A program made the position numbers and the translations under genes. Source: Eubacteriales bacterium (GTDB lineage Bacteria; Bacillota; Clostridia; Christensenellales; CAG-138). Taken from it: 64,000 bases of DNA. The stretch lies in assembly GCA_021373115.1 (NCBI GenBank), contig JAJFTI010000007.1:1-64000 (forward strand). The letters are read 5' to 3'. Positions within the stretch are counted from its first letter, which is position 1. Every line of letters starts with the position of its first letter. The notes beneath the pieces were generated by a model that was given only the letters and a program-made list of their open reading frames with translations, did not search any database and was not told the DNA's origin. Shown piece by piece: positions 48,388-57,454 of this stretch.

Positions 48388-49224
48388 TTATTCTGGCAAA
48401 TTATTGCCTTTCTCCTGTTCCCGCTCGATTTGCTTGACGCTTTTTTTCGGCGTTGGCAAATCCTCCGGCATCGTGCCACCCAGCTCTTTTATTGTTTGTC
48501 GAACTTTTCGGCCAACTTGATAATGCACTTCGTTTGCGGCCGCCGTTCCTTTGATTTTATCGCGACGAAGTTTCTCGTCGGTTTGCGTCGCGCGGAATAA
48601 ATTCGCAGCCAGTTCCGTGCTTCCCATATGATCAAGAATTTTCTGCGTTTTCTTCAGTCTTTTTCTCGCGTGGATTTCTTTCGCGCCAAGACCACCATAG
48701 AGTCCCTGGTACCCTTTGTTCTGAAAAATCGCATACTCCTGATCCGTTTGAACACCGGCCGCCTGCGCGGCTTCGGCCAGGGATTTATTATGCGCCGCCA
48801 TTTCATTTCGGATCGCGAGACGCTTTTGATCCTCACCGAGCTGATCATAGGATTCGATCAGTTCCTGCTGTCTGGTTTTTACCGCAAAGTAAGTTTGCCC
48901 AACGGCAATAACTTCTTTGCGCGGATCGCCATTCATCACAATCAGATAGCAAGCATAGCGGGAAAGCATGTAATCTCCAATTCCTCTATCGGAACCCGAG
49001 CCAAGCGGAACCATTTTGTTGACGTCAACAAAATGGTTGGCAACAACGTTCTTACTGTTTGCGCAAGCCGCTTTCGCTTTCTCAATAACGTTTTCAAAAT
49101 TGCGCCATTCGGTATAGCCAAGCACCGTCTGCAATTCGCGCGCAAACCAGAACTCTTCCTTGTTTTCATTGATATGTTTGATTTCTTCAAAGGTTTGATC
49201 ACTATACCGCTTTAAATCGCTCAT
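48388..49224 (-). CDS. dinD: DNA damage-inducible protein D (DinD)
   Basis: A 278-aa DinD-type protein with a BRO-N-like N-terminus: EFWFARELQTVLGYTEWRNFENVIEKA, then GSDRGIGDYMLSRYACYLIV and MNGDPRKEVIAVGQTYFAVKTR. The second half is FQNKGYQGLYGGLGAKEIHARKRL and GSTELAANLFRATQTDEKLR. In Escherichia coli DinD restrains RecA filaments in the SOS response. No LexA box was found upstream here. Codon use is clearly more AT-rich than that of its neighbours, suggesting recent transfer. GAGGGGG lies upstream of the start. Confidence 0.92.
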   Translation of the reverse strand: MSDLKRYSDQTFEEIKHINENKEEFWFARELQTVLGYTEWRNFENVIEKAKAACANSKNVVANHFVDVNKMVPLGSGSDRGIGDYMLSRYACYLIVMNGDPRKEVIAVGQTYFAVKTRQQELIESYDQLGEDQKRLAIRNEMAAHNKSLAEAAQAAGVQTDQEYAIFQNKGYQGLYGGLGAKEIHARKRLKKTQKILDHMGSTELAANLFRATQTDEKLRRDKIKGTAAANEVHYQVGRKVRQTIKELGGTMPEDLPTPKKSVKQIEREQEKGNNLPE

Positions 49225-49283
49225 ATGAACATATCCCCCTCAATTGTAAGAAAACCCCTGCGGCAGCCTGCAAGAAATAAAAC

Positions 49284-49320
49284 ATCAAAGCCGGCACGTA
49301 ACCAAAATGCCGGCTTTGAT
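49284..49320. terminator. Bidirectional terminator upstream of dinD, after the acidic-protein gene
   Basis: Perfect 13-bp stem ATCAAAGCCGGCA / TGCCGGCTTTGAT with an 11-base loop; GTTTTATTT follows on the minus strand. Confidence 0.85.
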
Positions 49321-49327
49321 TTCAGTA

Positions 49328-49654
49328 TTATTCCCAGTCGATCAGGCCGAGGCTCTCGAGATAACGCTCGTTATAGTCCATATAGTCCTCGACAAGACGG
49401 AGCATGTACATCTTGTGAGCCGCAAATCTGACGCACATCCTTTCATGCATGTAATCGTAGGCCGCGTCGTCGTCGTAAACCGCGCCTTCGTCCGCGCCCG
49501 TCTCCTTCATGAACGCCGCGTCCAGCGCCATAGCCGCGCTCACCATTTCATCCAGCGTTTTTTCGTCCACAATCTCGGCAAAATCGCCCTGCTCCCGGAA
49601 GCAGCCGAGGATGTAGGCTTTCGCTTCCGCTTCGTTATACTCTTTCGTCTCCAT
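49328..49654 (-). CDS. Small acidic protein of unknown function
   Basis: A 108-aa protein rich in Glu and Asp: EYNEAEAKAYILGCFREQGD, VDEKTLDEMVSAAMALDAAF, GAVYDDDAAYDYMHERM and MLRLVEDYMDYNERYL. It is predicted to be helical and soluble, without membrane segments. I do not recognise the family. Codon usage matches the chromosome rather than dinD. It lies 41 bases after pepF, with AGTGTC upstream instead of a strong ribosome site, and ends at the terminator 49284-49320, so it is probably the last gene of the pepF transcript. Confidence 0.65.
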   Translation of the reverse strand: METKEYNEAEAKAYILGCFREQGDFAEIVDEKTLDEMVSAAMALDAAFMKETGADEGAVYDDDAAYDYMHERMCVRFAAHKMYMLRLVEDYMDYNERYLESLGLIDWE

Positions 49655-49695
49655 AAAAAGACACTCCGTTCCGTTTTTTCTTGTTTCAGCTTTTC

Positions 49696-51471
49696 TTATT
49701 TCAGCAGTTCGTCCAGCTCGTTCACATATTGCTCGAACACGTCCAGCGAGGCGATAATGCTTTCCTTTTTCGTCAAGTCCACGCCCGCCGCCTTGAGTTC
49801 TTCAATCGGATAGTCGCTCCCGCCGCTCCGGAGGAAGGTCTTGTAGCGCGCCACCGCGCCGTGATGCAGAATATCGTCCGCCAGCTTTACCGCGGAGCAG
49901 AGCCCCGTCGCATACTGATATACATAAAACGCGTTATAGAAATGCGGAATGCGCATCCATTCGAGCGCGATGTTGTCGTCCACATGCGCGCCGTCGTAAT
50001 ACCGTTCGTTAAGCGCGCGGTAAACGTCCGACAGGCTCTCCACCGTAAGCGGTTCCCCGCTTTCCGCCATGGAATGGGACTTGAGCTCAAACTCCGCAAA
50101 CATCGTCTGCCGGAAACAGGTGGTGCGGAAGGATTCCAGAAACTGCGTAATGTAATACGCGCGTTTCATTTTATCCTTCTCGTTTGCCAGCAGATGGTAG
50201 GTCATCAGCGTTTCGTTGACCGTGGAAGCGACCTCCGCAACGAGAATGCGATACTGTGAAGTTTCAAAAGGCTGCGTCGAATTGGAATAATGAGAATGCA
50301 TGGCATGCCCCAGCTCATGTCCAAGCGTAAACGCATCGTCCATCTTGCCCTGGAAATTCAGCAATACATAGGGGTGCGTTCCGTATACGCCCGCGCAGAA
50401 CGCGCCGCTGGTCTTGCCCGGCGTTTCATACACGTCGATCCAGCCCTTCGTGTAGGAATCCTCCAGCAGCTGCCGGTACTCCTCGCCGAGCGGCTCCAGC
50501 GCCGTCTTGACCAACGCTTTTGCCTCGTCGTATGGCATGTCGATGTCGCAGTCCGCAATAATCGGCACATAGAGGTCGTACATCTCCAGCGTCTCCACAC
50601 CGAGCACGCGCTTGCGGATATCGAGATACTTCCGCAGCACGGGCAGTTTTTCGTGGACGGCTTCGATCAGCTGCTCGTAAACCGAAACGGGCACACCGTT
50701 TCCAAACAGCACCGCCTCAATCGCGCTGTCAAACCGGTGCGTGCGCGCGCGAAACACGTCCGCTTTCACGGAGGTCGCGTAGGTTGCGGTGATGGTGTTC
50801 TTCATGCTGCGGTAAGCCTGATAGAGTCCTTCGTAGGCTTCCCGGCGGACACGGCGGTCCGGACTGACGAGAAACATGCCGTAGGTGCCGTGGGTCAGTT
50901 TGGCTTCCTTGCCGGATTCGTCCGTAATCGTTCCATAGTCCAGATCCACATCCGAAAGCATGGTGAAGATATTATCCGCGCCGGAGAGCGGCTCCTCCGC
51001 CATTGCGAGCAAGCGCTCCTCCTCGGTGGAAAGCGTATGCGCACGGCGGCGGTTCGCATCCGCAATGCGGAAGCGGAAGGGCGCGAAGCGCGCCTCTGCC
51101 GCCCAGCCGAGCAGCGTCGGTTCGGGAATCTGCAGTATCTCCGGCTCAACAAAGGACGACGCCGCCTGCGCGGACACATAGAGCTGAATCGCGCGGTCGG
51201 TCATGCCCTGGTAGCGTGTGTTTCCGTTGTCCTCATCCTTGCGCAAATGCGCGTAGGAATAGAGCTTCTCAATCAGCCGGCCCATTTGGCTTTCGTCGCT
51301 CAGCGCGGCAAACAGTGCGTCCGCACTCCCGTGCAGCCGCCCGGAATGCGCGGAAAACGCATCGATTCTTCTCTGCATGCTCTGGTAGTCCGCCTCCCAG
51401 AGCGCTTCGTCACGGTAGATATCTTCCAGATTCCATTTCAGGCAGGGTTCGATTTGATCTCTCGTTTTCAT
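49696..51471 (-). CDS. pepF: Oligoendopeptidase F
   Basis: A 591-aa M3 family zinc peptidase that cuts short peptides inside the cell. The N-terminal helical region (LKWNLEDIYRDEALWEADY) leads to the catalytic domain with FTLGHELGHAMHSHYSN (HExxH, about residue 390) and the downstream glutamate in ILVAEVASTVNETLM. Length and order are normal for PepF. Its -10 TATACT lies at 51599-51594 on the minus strand, with no clear -35. Ribosome site AAAGGAC precedes the start. Confidence 0.95.
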   Translation of the reverse strand: MKTRDQIEPCLKWNLEDIYRDEALWEADYQSMQRRIDAFSAHSGRLHGSADALFAALSDESQMGRLIEKLYSYAHLRKDEDNGNTRYQGMTDRAIQLYVSAQAASSFVEPEILQIPEPTLLGWAAEARFAPFRFRIADANRRRAHTLSTEEERLLAMAEEPLSGADNIFTMLSDVDLDYGTITDESGKEAKLTHGTYGMFLVSPDRRVRREAYEGLYQAYRSMKNTITATYATSVKADVFRARTHRFDSAIEAVLFGNGVPVSVYEQLIEAVHEKLPVLRKYLDIRKRVLGVETLEMYDLYVPIIADCDIDMPYDEAKALVKTALEPLGEEYRQLLEDSYTKGWIDVYETPGKTSGAFCAGVYGTHPYVLLNFQGKMDDAFTLGHELGHAMHSHYSNSTQPFETSQYRILVAEVASTVNETLMTYHLLANEKDKMKRAYYITQFLESFRTTCFRQTMFAEFELKSHSMAESGEPLTVESLSDVYRALNERYYDGAHVDDNIALEWMRIPHFYNAFYVYQYATGLCSAVKLADDILHHGAVARYKTFLRSGGSDYPIEELKAAGVDLTKKESIIASLDVFEQYVNELDELLK

Positions 51472-51676
51472 GATACATTGTCCTTTCCACCGATTCTGCT
51501 GTTATGGCAAGCGTTTTGCGCTGTAATTTCTTCCTTGATCCGTCGCCGACGGCGCCGGATTCGGATGCCCGGAGCGGTGGCTCTTCGAATAACAGTATAA
51601 CACACGGTAGCGCACAAATGGAGTGCGTTGCTTGCAATCCAGCCGCCTGTCGCCGTCTGCTGCGGAAAAAACGCCC

Positions 51677-51725
51677 TTGACAGGAATCAAAGTTGCGATA
51701 TACTATAGATACGAACATTCGTTTG
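51677..51725 (+). promoter_or_regulatory. Promoter with LexA (SOS) box of dinB
   Basis: TTGACA at 51677-51682, 16-bp spacer, TATACT at 51699-51704. CGAACATTCGTTTG at 51712-51725 matches the Gram-positive LexA consensus (GAAC-N4-GTTY) and covers the transcription start, so the gene should be SOS-induced. The gap 51472-51676 otherwise holds only the pepF promoter region and a G+C-rich palindrome around 51545-51560. Confidence 0.82.
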
Positions 51726-51779
51726 CTTTCGTTGTTTTCCTGCGCAACCGCAACGATGCCGCGGAAAGGAGATTTCCCC

Positions 51780-53063
51780 ATGAGCCGCAGAGTGTTACAC
51801 GTGGACTTCAACAGTTTTTACGCCTCGGTTGCCTGCTTTCTCGACCCCGCCCTGCGGCCGCATCCGGTCGCCGTCGCCGGGGATCCCGAAGCGAGGCACG
51901 GTATTATTCTAGCAAAAAACGAACTGGCAAAGAAGTTTGGCGTAAAAACCGGCGAGGCAATCTGGCAGGCAAAGCAGAAGTGCCCTCTGCTCGTTACCGT
52001 TAAGCCGGATTTTGCTTCCTACCAGAAGTTCTCCGCGCTGGGGCGTGAAATCTACGGGGAATATTCCGACCGGGTGGAGGCTTTCGGTCTGGACGAGAAC
52101 TGGATCGACGTCTCCGGCTCCACCGAAACGCTGGAGGACGCACGCCGACTGGCCGAAACGATCCGTTTTCGCATTCGCGACGAACTGGGCATTACGGTCT
52201 CCATCGGGGTTGCGGACAACAAGGTGTTTGCCAAGCTGGGCTCCGATATCAAAAAGCCGGACGCGGTCACGCTTATCTCGCCGGAAAATTACCAAAAGGT
52301 CGTCTGGCCGCTTCCCGCGAGCGATCTGCTCTATGTCGGCCGCGCCACGCAGGCAAAGCTGCTCAAGTACGGCGTGCTCACGATCGGCGATCTGGCCAAC
52401 ACGCCCGTTTCATTTCTGAAATCGCAGTTTGGCAAGTGCGGCGTCATGCTGCACGCGTTTGCCAACGGGCTGGACGCCGCGCCCGTTCTGCGCTCCATCG
52501 ACCAGCCGCCGGTGAAATCCGTTGGAAACGGAATTACCACCCCGCGCGACCTCGTCAACGACGAGGATGTTTATTTAACCATCTGCATGCTCGCCGAGAG
52601 CGTTTCCGCGCGCCTGCGCGAGCAGGGCATGCGCGCAAAAACCGCACATCTGAGCGTACGGGACACGGGGCTGTATTCGTTTATCCGCCAGACGAAGTTC
52701 GACCACCCGACGAATATTACAAGCGAGATCTCCCGCGCCTGCATGCAGCTGTTTCGGGAGAACTACAACTGGCAGACGCCGATTCGCTCGCTGACCGTTT
52801 CCACCTCGGACCTGGTCGGCGAGGACAATCCCGAGCAGCTTTCGCTCTTTGACGACCAGGCGCCGCGGCGGCGCGCCGAAGCCGCCGAGGGCGCGGTGGA
52901 CGACATCCGCCGCCGCTTCGGTTACCGCGCGATCGGGCGGGCGCTGTTTCTGAAGGATCGCGCCATCGGGCTCATGGCGCCGAAGGACGACCACACGATC
53001 CACCCCGTCGGGTATCTGCAGAACGGCACTATGGACAGCGTGATCGGAGGTAGTCCGCAATGA
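51780..53063 (+). CDS. dinB: DNA polymerase IV-like Y-family polymerase
   Basis: A 427-aa error-prone translesion polymerase. Palm/finger motifs: VLHVDFNSFYASVACFLDP (metal Asp), ILAKNELAKKFGVKTGE, VEAFGLDENWIDVSGS (catalytic Asp-Glu, with N-W in place of the common V-Y) and ISIGVADNKVFAKLGSD-like VSIGVADNKVFAKLGSD. The little-finger domain follows from about residue 240, and the C-terminus has a beta-clamp-binding-like EQLSLF. ATG 51780 has AAAGGAG 9 bases upstream. A LexA box marks SOS control. Confidence 0.94.
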   Translation: MSRRVLHVDFNSFYASVACFLDPALRPHPVAVAGDPEARHGIILAKNELAKKFGVKTGEAIWQAKQKCPLLVTVKPDFASYQKFSALGREIYGEYSDRVEAFGLDENWIDVSGSTETLEDARRLAETIRFRIRDELGITVSIGVADNKVFAKLGSDIKKPDAVTLISPENYQKVVWPLPASDLLYVGRATQAKLLKYGVLTIGDLANTPVSFLKSQFGKCGVMLHAFANGLDAAPVLRSIDQPPVKSVGNGITTPRDLVNDEDVYLTICMLAESVSARLREQGMRAKTAHLSVRDTGLYSFIRQTKFDHPTNITSEISRACMQLFRENYNWQTPIRSLTVSTSDLVGEDNPEQLSLFDDQAPRRRAEAAEGAVDDIRRRFGYRAIGRALFLKDRAIGLMAPKDDHTIHPVGYLQNGTMDSVIGGSPQ

Positions 53064-53287
53064 AAATTTACGTCGCGGTGGAACTCACGACCGACGAAGC
53101 GGGGGTCATGCATCCTAGGCGGATCGTCTGGGAGGACGGGCGAAAATTCGAAATTACGTCCATTTCGGACGTGCGGCGCGCGGCGAGCCTGAAGGCCGGC
53201 GGCAGCGGCATCCGCTACACCTGCCACATTGGGCAGAAGGACGCCTATCTGTACTATGAGGACCCAAAATGGTTTGTAGACGCATGA
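53060..53287 (+). CDS. Small dinB-linked protein of unknown function
   Basis: A 75-aa protein, MKIYVAVELTTDEAGVMHPR then IVWEDGRKFEITSISDVRRAAS, GIRYTCHIGQKDAYLYYED. Its ATG overlaps the dinB stop (ATGA), so it is made with the polymerase and should also be SOS-induced. The short beta-rich sequence (W, Y, F repeats) could be a barrel-like DNA or polymerase accessory domain; that is inference. I do not know a characterised member. Confidence 0.75.
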   Translation: MKIYVAVELTTDEAGVMHPRRIVWEDGRKFEITSISDVRRAASLKAGGSGIRYTCHIGQKDAYLYYEDPKWFVDA

Positions 53288-53435
53288 ATACGTTATTGTT
53301 ACGACTGGAACTGTTTCTTTTTCTTGCAAGAAAGCATCTACTCCACGGTACAAAAAAGAATTCCATATAGGCTTTCTGTTCACTTATTATTTAAGGTAGT
53401 ACCGCAATTTCAGAAATTTGAAAAGGAGATACTTC

Positions 53436-53948
53436 ATGAAATTCTTTACACGAGATAACATTACTCTAGCCCTTGCTATAATTGGAGTTCTACTTTCAAT
53501 TGGAAATGTAATCTATGACTCATTATCTCGTCGTGTAAAGCTCTCAATTACTTCTACATTTTACAAGACCTATGAAAGCTCAAGTGGCGCATTACAAATG
53601 TATTTCCATATTGCGAATGAATCCGCAATGCCCGTTGCAATTACACGCATTCAAATACGGTTAAAAGATGAGTATATTGATTGTGACCCCTTTCCCAAGA
53701 AAGTATTTACAGTATCAACTCATTCAGGAGATGAAACCGAAGTCGAAAAAGTGTATTATACTTTGGCCATGCCAATTAGTTTGCCCGCGCTTGGCGCAAC
53801 AAGTGGCTTTGTTCAATTTCATCGTCGGTCTGGTATTTTTCCTCTTGCTCCAACAGAAGTAGATATCATTGTCTCTACAAACAGAAGAAAGAAGATAAAG
53901 TGTAGAATCATACCTCCTCTAGATAGAACAATTAATGATCTATTCTGA
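53436..53948 (+). CDS. AT-rich single-pass membrane protein of unknown function
   Basis: A 170-aa protein with an N-terminal membrane helix (ITLALAIIGVLLSIGNVIY) and a predicted beta-rich outside domain (LSITSTFYKTYESSSGALQM, NESAMPVAITRIQIRLKD, ATSGFVQFHRRSG). The family is unknown. AAAAGGAG lies 7 bases upstream of ATG 53436. Its codons are much richer in A and T than those of its neighbours, which suggests recent gain. Its stop overlaps the start of a short lipoprotein-like frame (TGATG). Confidence 0.6.
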   Translation: MKFFTRDNITLALAIIGVLLSIGNVIYDSLSRRVKLSITSTFYKTYESSSGALQMYFHIANESAMPVAITRIQIRLKDEYIDCDPFPKKVFTVSTHSGDETEVEKVYYTLAMPISLPALGATSGFVQFHRRSGIFPLAPTEVDIIVSTNRRKKIKCRIIPPLDRTINDLF

Positions 53949-54016
53949 TGGTCTTTCTTCTCTTGACTGTCCCTATCCTTTTCTCTTCTTGTAGGGAAAG
54001 GCTTATCGTATCCTTA
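53948..54016 (+). pseudogene. Truncated lipoprotein-like frame at the edge of the AT-rich patch
   Basis: The frame begins MVFLLLTVPILFSSCRERL, a good short signal peptide with a lipobox-like FSSC, overlapping the preceding stop codon. After about 20 codons it runs into sequence that is the reverse of the rsmF 3' end, and the translation loses protein character (VRRPRPCPSRRDG). It looks like the 5' end of a lipoprotein gene whose remainder was lost. The 3' limit given is approximate. Confidence 0.35.
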
Positions 54017-55295
54017 ACCCCTTTGGAATATGATTTTTCAGTACGCCGTCCACGGCCTTGCCCCAGCCGACGGGATGGCCAAAGGCCGTCGCGGCGCACC
54101 AGCCGGCATACTCCGGCGGACAGGCGACCGTTTCGCCCGCGAGATAGCGCGTCAGAGCGTCTCCTTCGAGCGGAACGCTTCGACGAAACGCCGATGCGGG
54201 AACCGCCATCACAAGCGCATGGTCGGGCGTGAACCGCCCGTTTTTACTTTCGCCCGCGAGAACCCCCGCGCGGAGGATATGGAGTTTGCCCAACTCGCGC
54301 GGCATCCGCTCCGGCGGTAGCAGCACTCTTCCGTCCGAAAGCAGCATGGTTTGCGGCGGTTCGTCGGCAAACGTCTCCCGCCAGAACGCCTCGAATGCCG
54401 GAACGCGCTGCTTAACCGGCGCGGCCAGCGCGATGCAATCGCTCCGCAGCTCGCCCGCGCGGTTCAGAACCGCCATAAACTGCCCCTCGCCGACGGACGT
54501 ATGCGGGTACAGCCGCTTTGATTCCACAAGCGAAAAATCGGAACGCGCGGATAAGAACGATTCCAACACATCCTCGTTTTCCTCACGAGAAAACGTACAG
54601 GTCGAGTAGACGAGCCGCCCGCCGGGTTTAAGCAAACACGCGGCGCTGTTCAGAATCTGCCCCTGCCGTGCGGCGCAGGCAAGCACATGACCTTCCGACC
54701 ATTCCTGAATCGCGGTTTCGTCCTTACGGAACATCCCCTCGCCGGAGCACGGCGCGTCCACAAGCGCAAGATCGAAGCACGCGCCGAGCGCCTCCGCCAG
54801 CGCGTCCGGCCGCATACAGGTTACGAGCGCGTTTTTTACGCCAAGGCGCTTCAGATTTCCAACCAGCGTCTCCGCGCGGGAACGGACCGGTTCGTTCGCA
54901 ACAAGCAGGCCGGTGTTGCGCATTCTGGCGGCGAGCTGGGTCGTTTTTCCGCCGGGCGCGGCGCAAAGGTCGAGCGCGGTTATGCCGGGGCGCGCGCCGG
55001 AAAGCGAAACGGGAACCTGAGCGGCGGGTTCCTGCACGTAGCATAGCCCCGCGGCATGGAGCGGGTGCCTGCCAATCGCAACGCCGTCTTCAAAGAAAAA
55101 GCCCTCCGGCAGCAGTCCCGTCGGCGAGAGCGAGAAGTCCGCCTGCGCGGCGAACGCCTCCGCGCTTGTCTTCAGCAAGTTAACGCGCAGAGCGCGGCGC
55201 GGGGACTCGTCCATCGCGCGAAGATACGCGGCAAACGATTCCTCGCCAAGCTGCGCTTTCATCCGTGCAAGAAATATTTCCGGCAGGTTTGGCAT
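54003..55295 (-). CDS. RsmF-type rRNA cytosine-C5 methyltransferase (NOL1/NOP2/Sun family)
   Basis: A 430-aa m5C methyltransferase. The SAM domain has LDLCAAPGGKTTQLAARM, NEPVRSRAETLVGNLKRLG, the motif FDLALVDAPCSGEGMFRKDE with the Cys that releases the product, and LVYSTCTFSREENEDVLE with the catalytic Cys. An N-terminal RNA-binding segment (FLARMKAQLGEESFAAYL) and a C-terminal RsmF-like PUA-type extension (DGRVLLPPERMPRELG, LHILRAGVLAGE) complete it. It probably modifies 16S rRNA. Start is supported by the family N-terminus. Confidence 0.9.
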   Translation of the reverse strand: MPNLPEIFLARMKAQLGEESFAAYLRAMDESPRRALRVNLLKTSAEAFAAQADFSLSPTGLLPEGFFFEDGVAIGRHPLHAAGLCYVQEPAAQVPVSLSGARPGITALDLCAAPGGKTTQLAARMRNTGLLVANEPVRSRAETLVGNLKRLGVKNALVTCMRPDALAEALGACFDLALVDAPCSGEGMFRKDETAIQEWSEGHVLACAARQGQILNSAACLLKPGGRLVYSTCTFSREENEDVLESFLSARSDFSLVESKRLYPHTSVGEGQFMAVLNRAGELRSDCIALAAPVKQRVPAFEAFWRETFADEPPQTMLLSDGRVLLPPERMPRELGKLHILRAGVLAGESKNGRFTPDHALVMAVPASAFRRSVPLEGDALTRYLAGETVACPPEYAGWCAATAFGHPVGWGKAVDGVLKNHIPKGLRIR

Positions 55296-55401
55296 GGGTT
55301 GCTCTCCAGAACTGGGATACCCTATTGTAGCATAACGGCGGCTCCGTCTGCGAAAATCGTTTGCTGGAGCGCCGCTTTTTTTGGAAAAAACGCTTCCGAC
55401 G

Positions 55402-55422
55402 CAAAAACGGGCTTTCGCCCGC
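55402..55422 (-). terminator. Terminator of the sigma/beta-propeller operon
   Basis: CGGGC-GAAA-GCCCG on the minus strand followed by TTTTTG. Short but clean. Confidence 0.75.
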
Positions 55423-55447
55423 TTTTGTTGTTTACGTTTCTTGTTTC

Positions 55448-57454
55448 TTAGCCGAGTTTTACCGTTGTGACGACGGAGAAATCCGTCAGCGAAATCACGG
55501 TCAGTCCCGACTCGCCGATGACGTAGAAGTAGTTCCCGATGAACAGGCCGCGCAGGTTCCAGCTGGAGAGGTCGGCGGTCATGTTGACCTTTGCCGCGAG
55601 CTCGAATGTTTGATTCGTATAGCGGTAGATGTAGTAGTTGCTGTCCGCCGGGAAGGCGATCAGGTTCTTTTCCGCGTCTACGAGGATCGCCTTGTGGTTG
55701 CTGCCGACGATCGTCCAGCTCGCATCCACCTTTTCGGTGGCGATTTCCTTGACGTTCGACTTGTTCGCCGTGTCGAACATCGAGAGCTTCACGCCCTGTG
55801 TCGCGCCGGTTTGGTCGTCCGCGCTGTAGCCGATGCCGAGCAGGAGGTTGTCCCGGAACACGTGGAGATACTCGGAGAATCCCGGAATCTTCAGCGCGTT
55901 GAGCACACGCGGGTAGGCGGGGTTGCTCAGGTCAACCGCGAACAGCGGGTCCACCTGGCGGAAGGTTACGAAGTACCCGACGTCCCCGTCGAACCGGACG
56001 CTCTGAACCGTTTCGTCCTTGGCGAGATTCTCTATCTTGCCGAGGATGCTCAGGTTCTGATCCAGCGTATAGAGCGCGTTCGTGTTCGTGCTGTCGTATT
56101 CGTAGGTATCCACGCCGTCCGTATAAATGCGCTGCTGCCAGCTGTTCCGCGTGGTCACGACGCGGAAGACGTTTTTGTATTCGTCCATCGAGAACTGGTT
56201 GAGCAGGCTGCCCGGTACGTTCCCGCCGGCAAGTTTCGTAATTTGCCCTTCGCTGATGCCGAGCAGAACGAGATCGGTGCTGTTGGAACCGTTCGTAATC
56301 TGGACGTTCTTGCCGTTTTTGTCCGGCGTGATGGGCAAGGTTTCCTCGTTGTACTGCGCAATCGCGAGCAGCAGGTGATCCGCGTTCGCGTAAAGCTGAC
56401 TCGTTCCGCCGAAAACCGCCTTGGCCGAAGAGAAGTTCGCGCCGCTCTTGAGGTTGATCGCGCCGACCACGGTATACGCCGCGCTCTGCGGATTGCCGCC
56501 GATGTAGAGGTCGGTCGGCTGAAGCAGCTTCGTCTCCGCACCAACGGTGGTGGCCGGAATGTAGGTCACCGGCGTTTCCTTCACGAGGTTGTAGACGTAC
56601 TGCGAGGTCACGAGGTACACATAGTCCCCGACCATGCGGGCGCTGACGTAGCTGCCGCTCTGGCCCAGCGAAACAACCTGTACGGGTTTCGCCGGATTCG
56701 AAATGTCGTAGATGACCGCGGTGGTCTGGTCGGTGTTGTTCTCGTAACCGCCGTTGACGTCGTTGATCCAAACGGTGTTGTAGCTCTGGGTAATGACCAT
56801 GAGGCGCGATCCCAGAATGAACAATTCGGAGTTATAGCCCCACCAGCTGTCGTCCGCGGAAAGCGAGGTGCTCGAAACGAGCGACGTATTCGCGCCATCC
56901 GCCTTGAGGATGTTGAGCTGACTGGCGGCAAGGTAGTAGATGTAGTTTCCGTCCGTCTTGACGATATCCGCCTCGTCCACGCCCTTGACCTGAACGTTCG
57001 TGCCGGAATAATCGACATTGCTGTCCATGGCCGCCGCGCCTTCCTGCGCGACCGCCGCGGGCGCTTCGACGGTTGCGGACTCGGTTTTCACCATTGCCCC
57101 GTCCATCGCCGCGCCGCCTATGGCAACGATTCCGCCGTTGCTATAGCCGGACTGCATCGCTTCGATCATCGCGTACACGTCGTCATAGGACGTAATTTCG
57201 GTCACCGCGCCCGAAGCGGAGAGGGTTGCGTTCTCCGGCGTCGCAGCGGCGTTGGTTCCTCTGTATGCGTAGAGGGCTCCGAATACGCCTGCCGCAACGA
57301 GCAGGAAGGCCGCGAACACCGCGCCATAGCGAACGAACTTCTGTTTCGGGGTCAGCGCGATTTTCTCACGCGTGTTTTTTTCTTTGATTTCCATGAGCAA
57401 CGTCTCCTTCGCATGTAGCTTGTCGTTGTCACGGATATACTGCTCTTTAAACAT
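55448..57454 (-). CDS. Membrane-anchored beta-propeller protein, probable anti-sigma factor
   Basis: A 668-aa protein. Residues 1-40 are cytosolic (FKEQYIRDNDKLHAKETLLM), resembling the short sigma-binding heads of Clostridial anti-sigma factors; residues 42-65 are a membrane helix (YGAVFAAFLLVAAGVFGALY); an Ala/Gly-rich tether leads to an extracytoplasmic domain of about 530 residues of the Beta_propel type (YSGTNVQVKGVDEADIVKTD, GNYIYYL, DISNPAKPVQVVSLG, VRFDGDVGYFVTFRQVDPLF, VDLSNPAYPRVLNALKIPGF). The start overlaps the sigma-factor gene by 8 bases, supporting a sigma/anti-sigma pair. Ligand sensed is unknown. Confidence 0.82.
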   Translation of the reverse strand: MFKEQYIRDNDKLHAKETLLMEIKEKNTREKIALTPKQKFVRYGAVFAAFLLVAAGVFGALYAYRGTNAAATPENATLSASGAVTEITSYDDVYAMIEAMQSGYSNGGIVAIGGAAMDGAMVKTESATVEAPAAVAQEGAAAMDSNVDYSGTNVQVKGVDEADIVKTDGNYIYYLAASQLNILKADGANTSLVSSTSLSADDSWWGYNSELFILGSRLMVITQSYNTVWINDVNGGYENNTDQTTAVIYDISNPAKPVQVVSLGQSGSYVSARMVGDYVYLVTSQYVYNLVKETPVTYIPATTVGAETKLLQPTDLYIGGNPQSAAYTVVGAINLKSGANFSSAKAVFGGTSQLYANADHLLLAIAQYNEETLPITPDKNGKNVQITNGSNSTDLVLLGISEGQITKLAGGNVPGSLLNQFSMDEYKNVFRVVTTRNSWQQRIYTDGVDTYEYDSTNTNALYTLDQNLSILGKIENLAKDETVQSVRFDGDVGYFVTFRQVDPLFAVDLSNPAYPRVLNALKIPGFSEYLHVFRDNLLLGIGYSADDQTGATQGVKLSMFDTANKSNVKEIATEKVDASWTIVGSNHKAILVDAEKNLIAFPADSNYYIYRYTNQTFELAAKVNMTADLSSWNLRGLFIGNYFYVIGESGLTVISLTDFSVVTTVKLG

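Noticed and set aside
49225-49283. LexA box upstream of dinD
   Set aside because: GAACATAT is present but lacks the matching GTTC half, so SOS control by LexA is not supported here.
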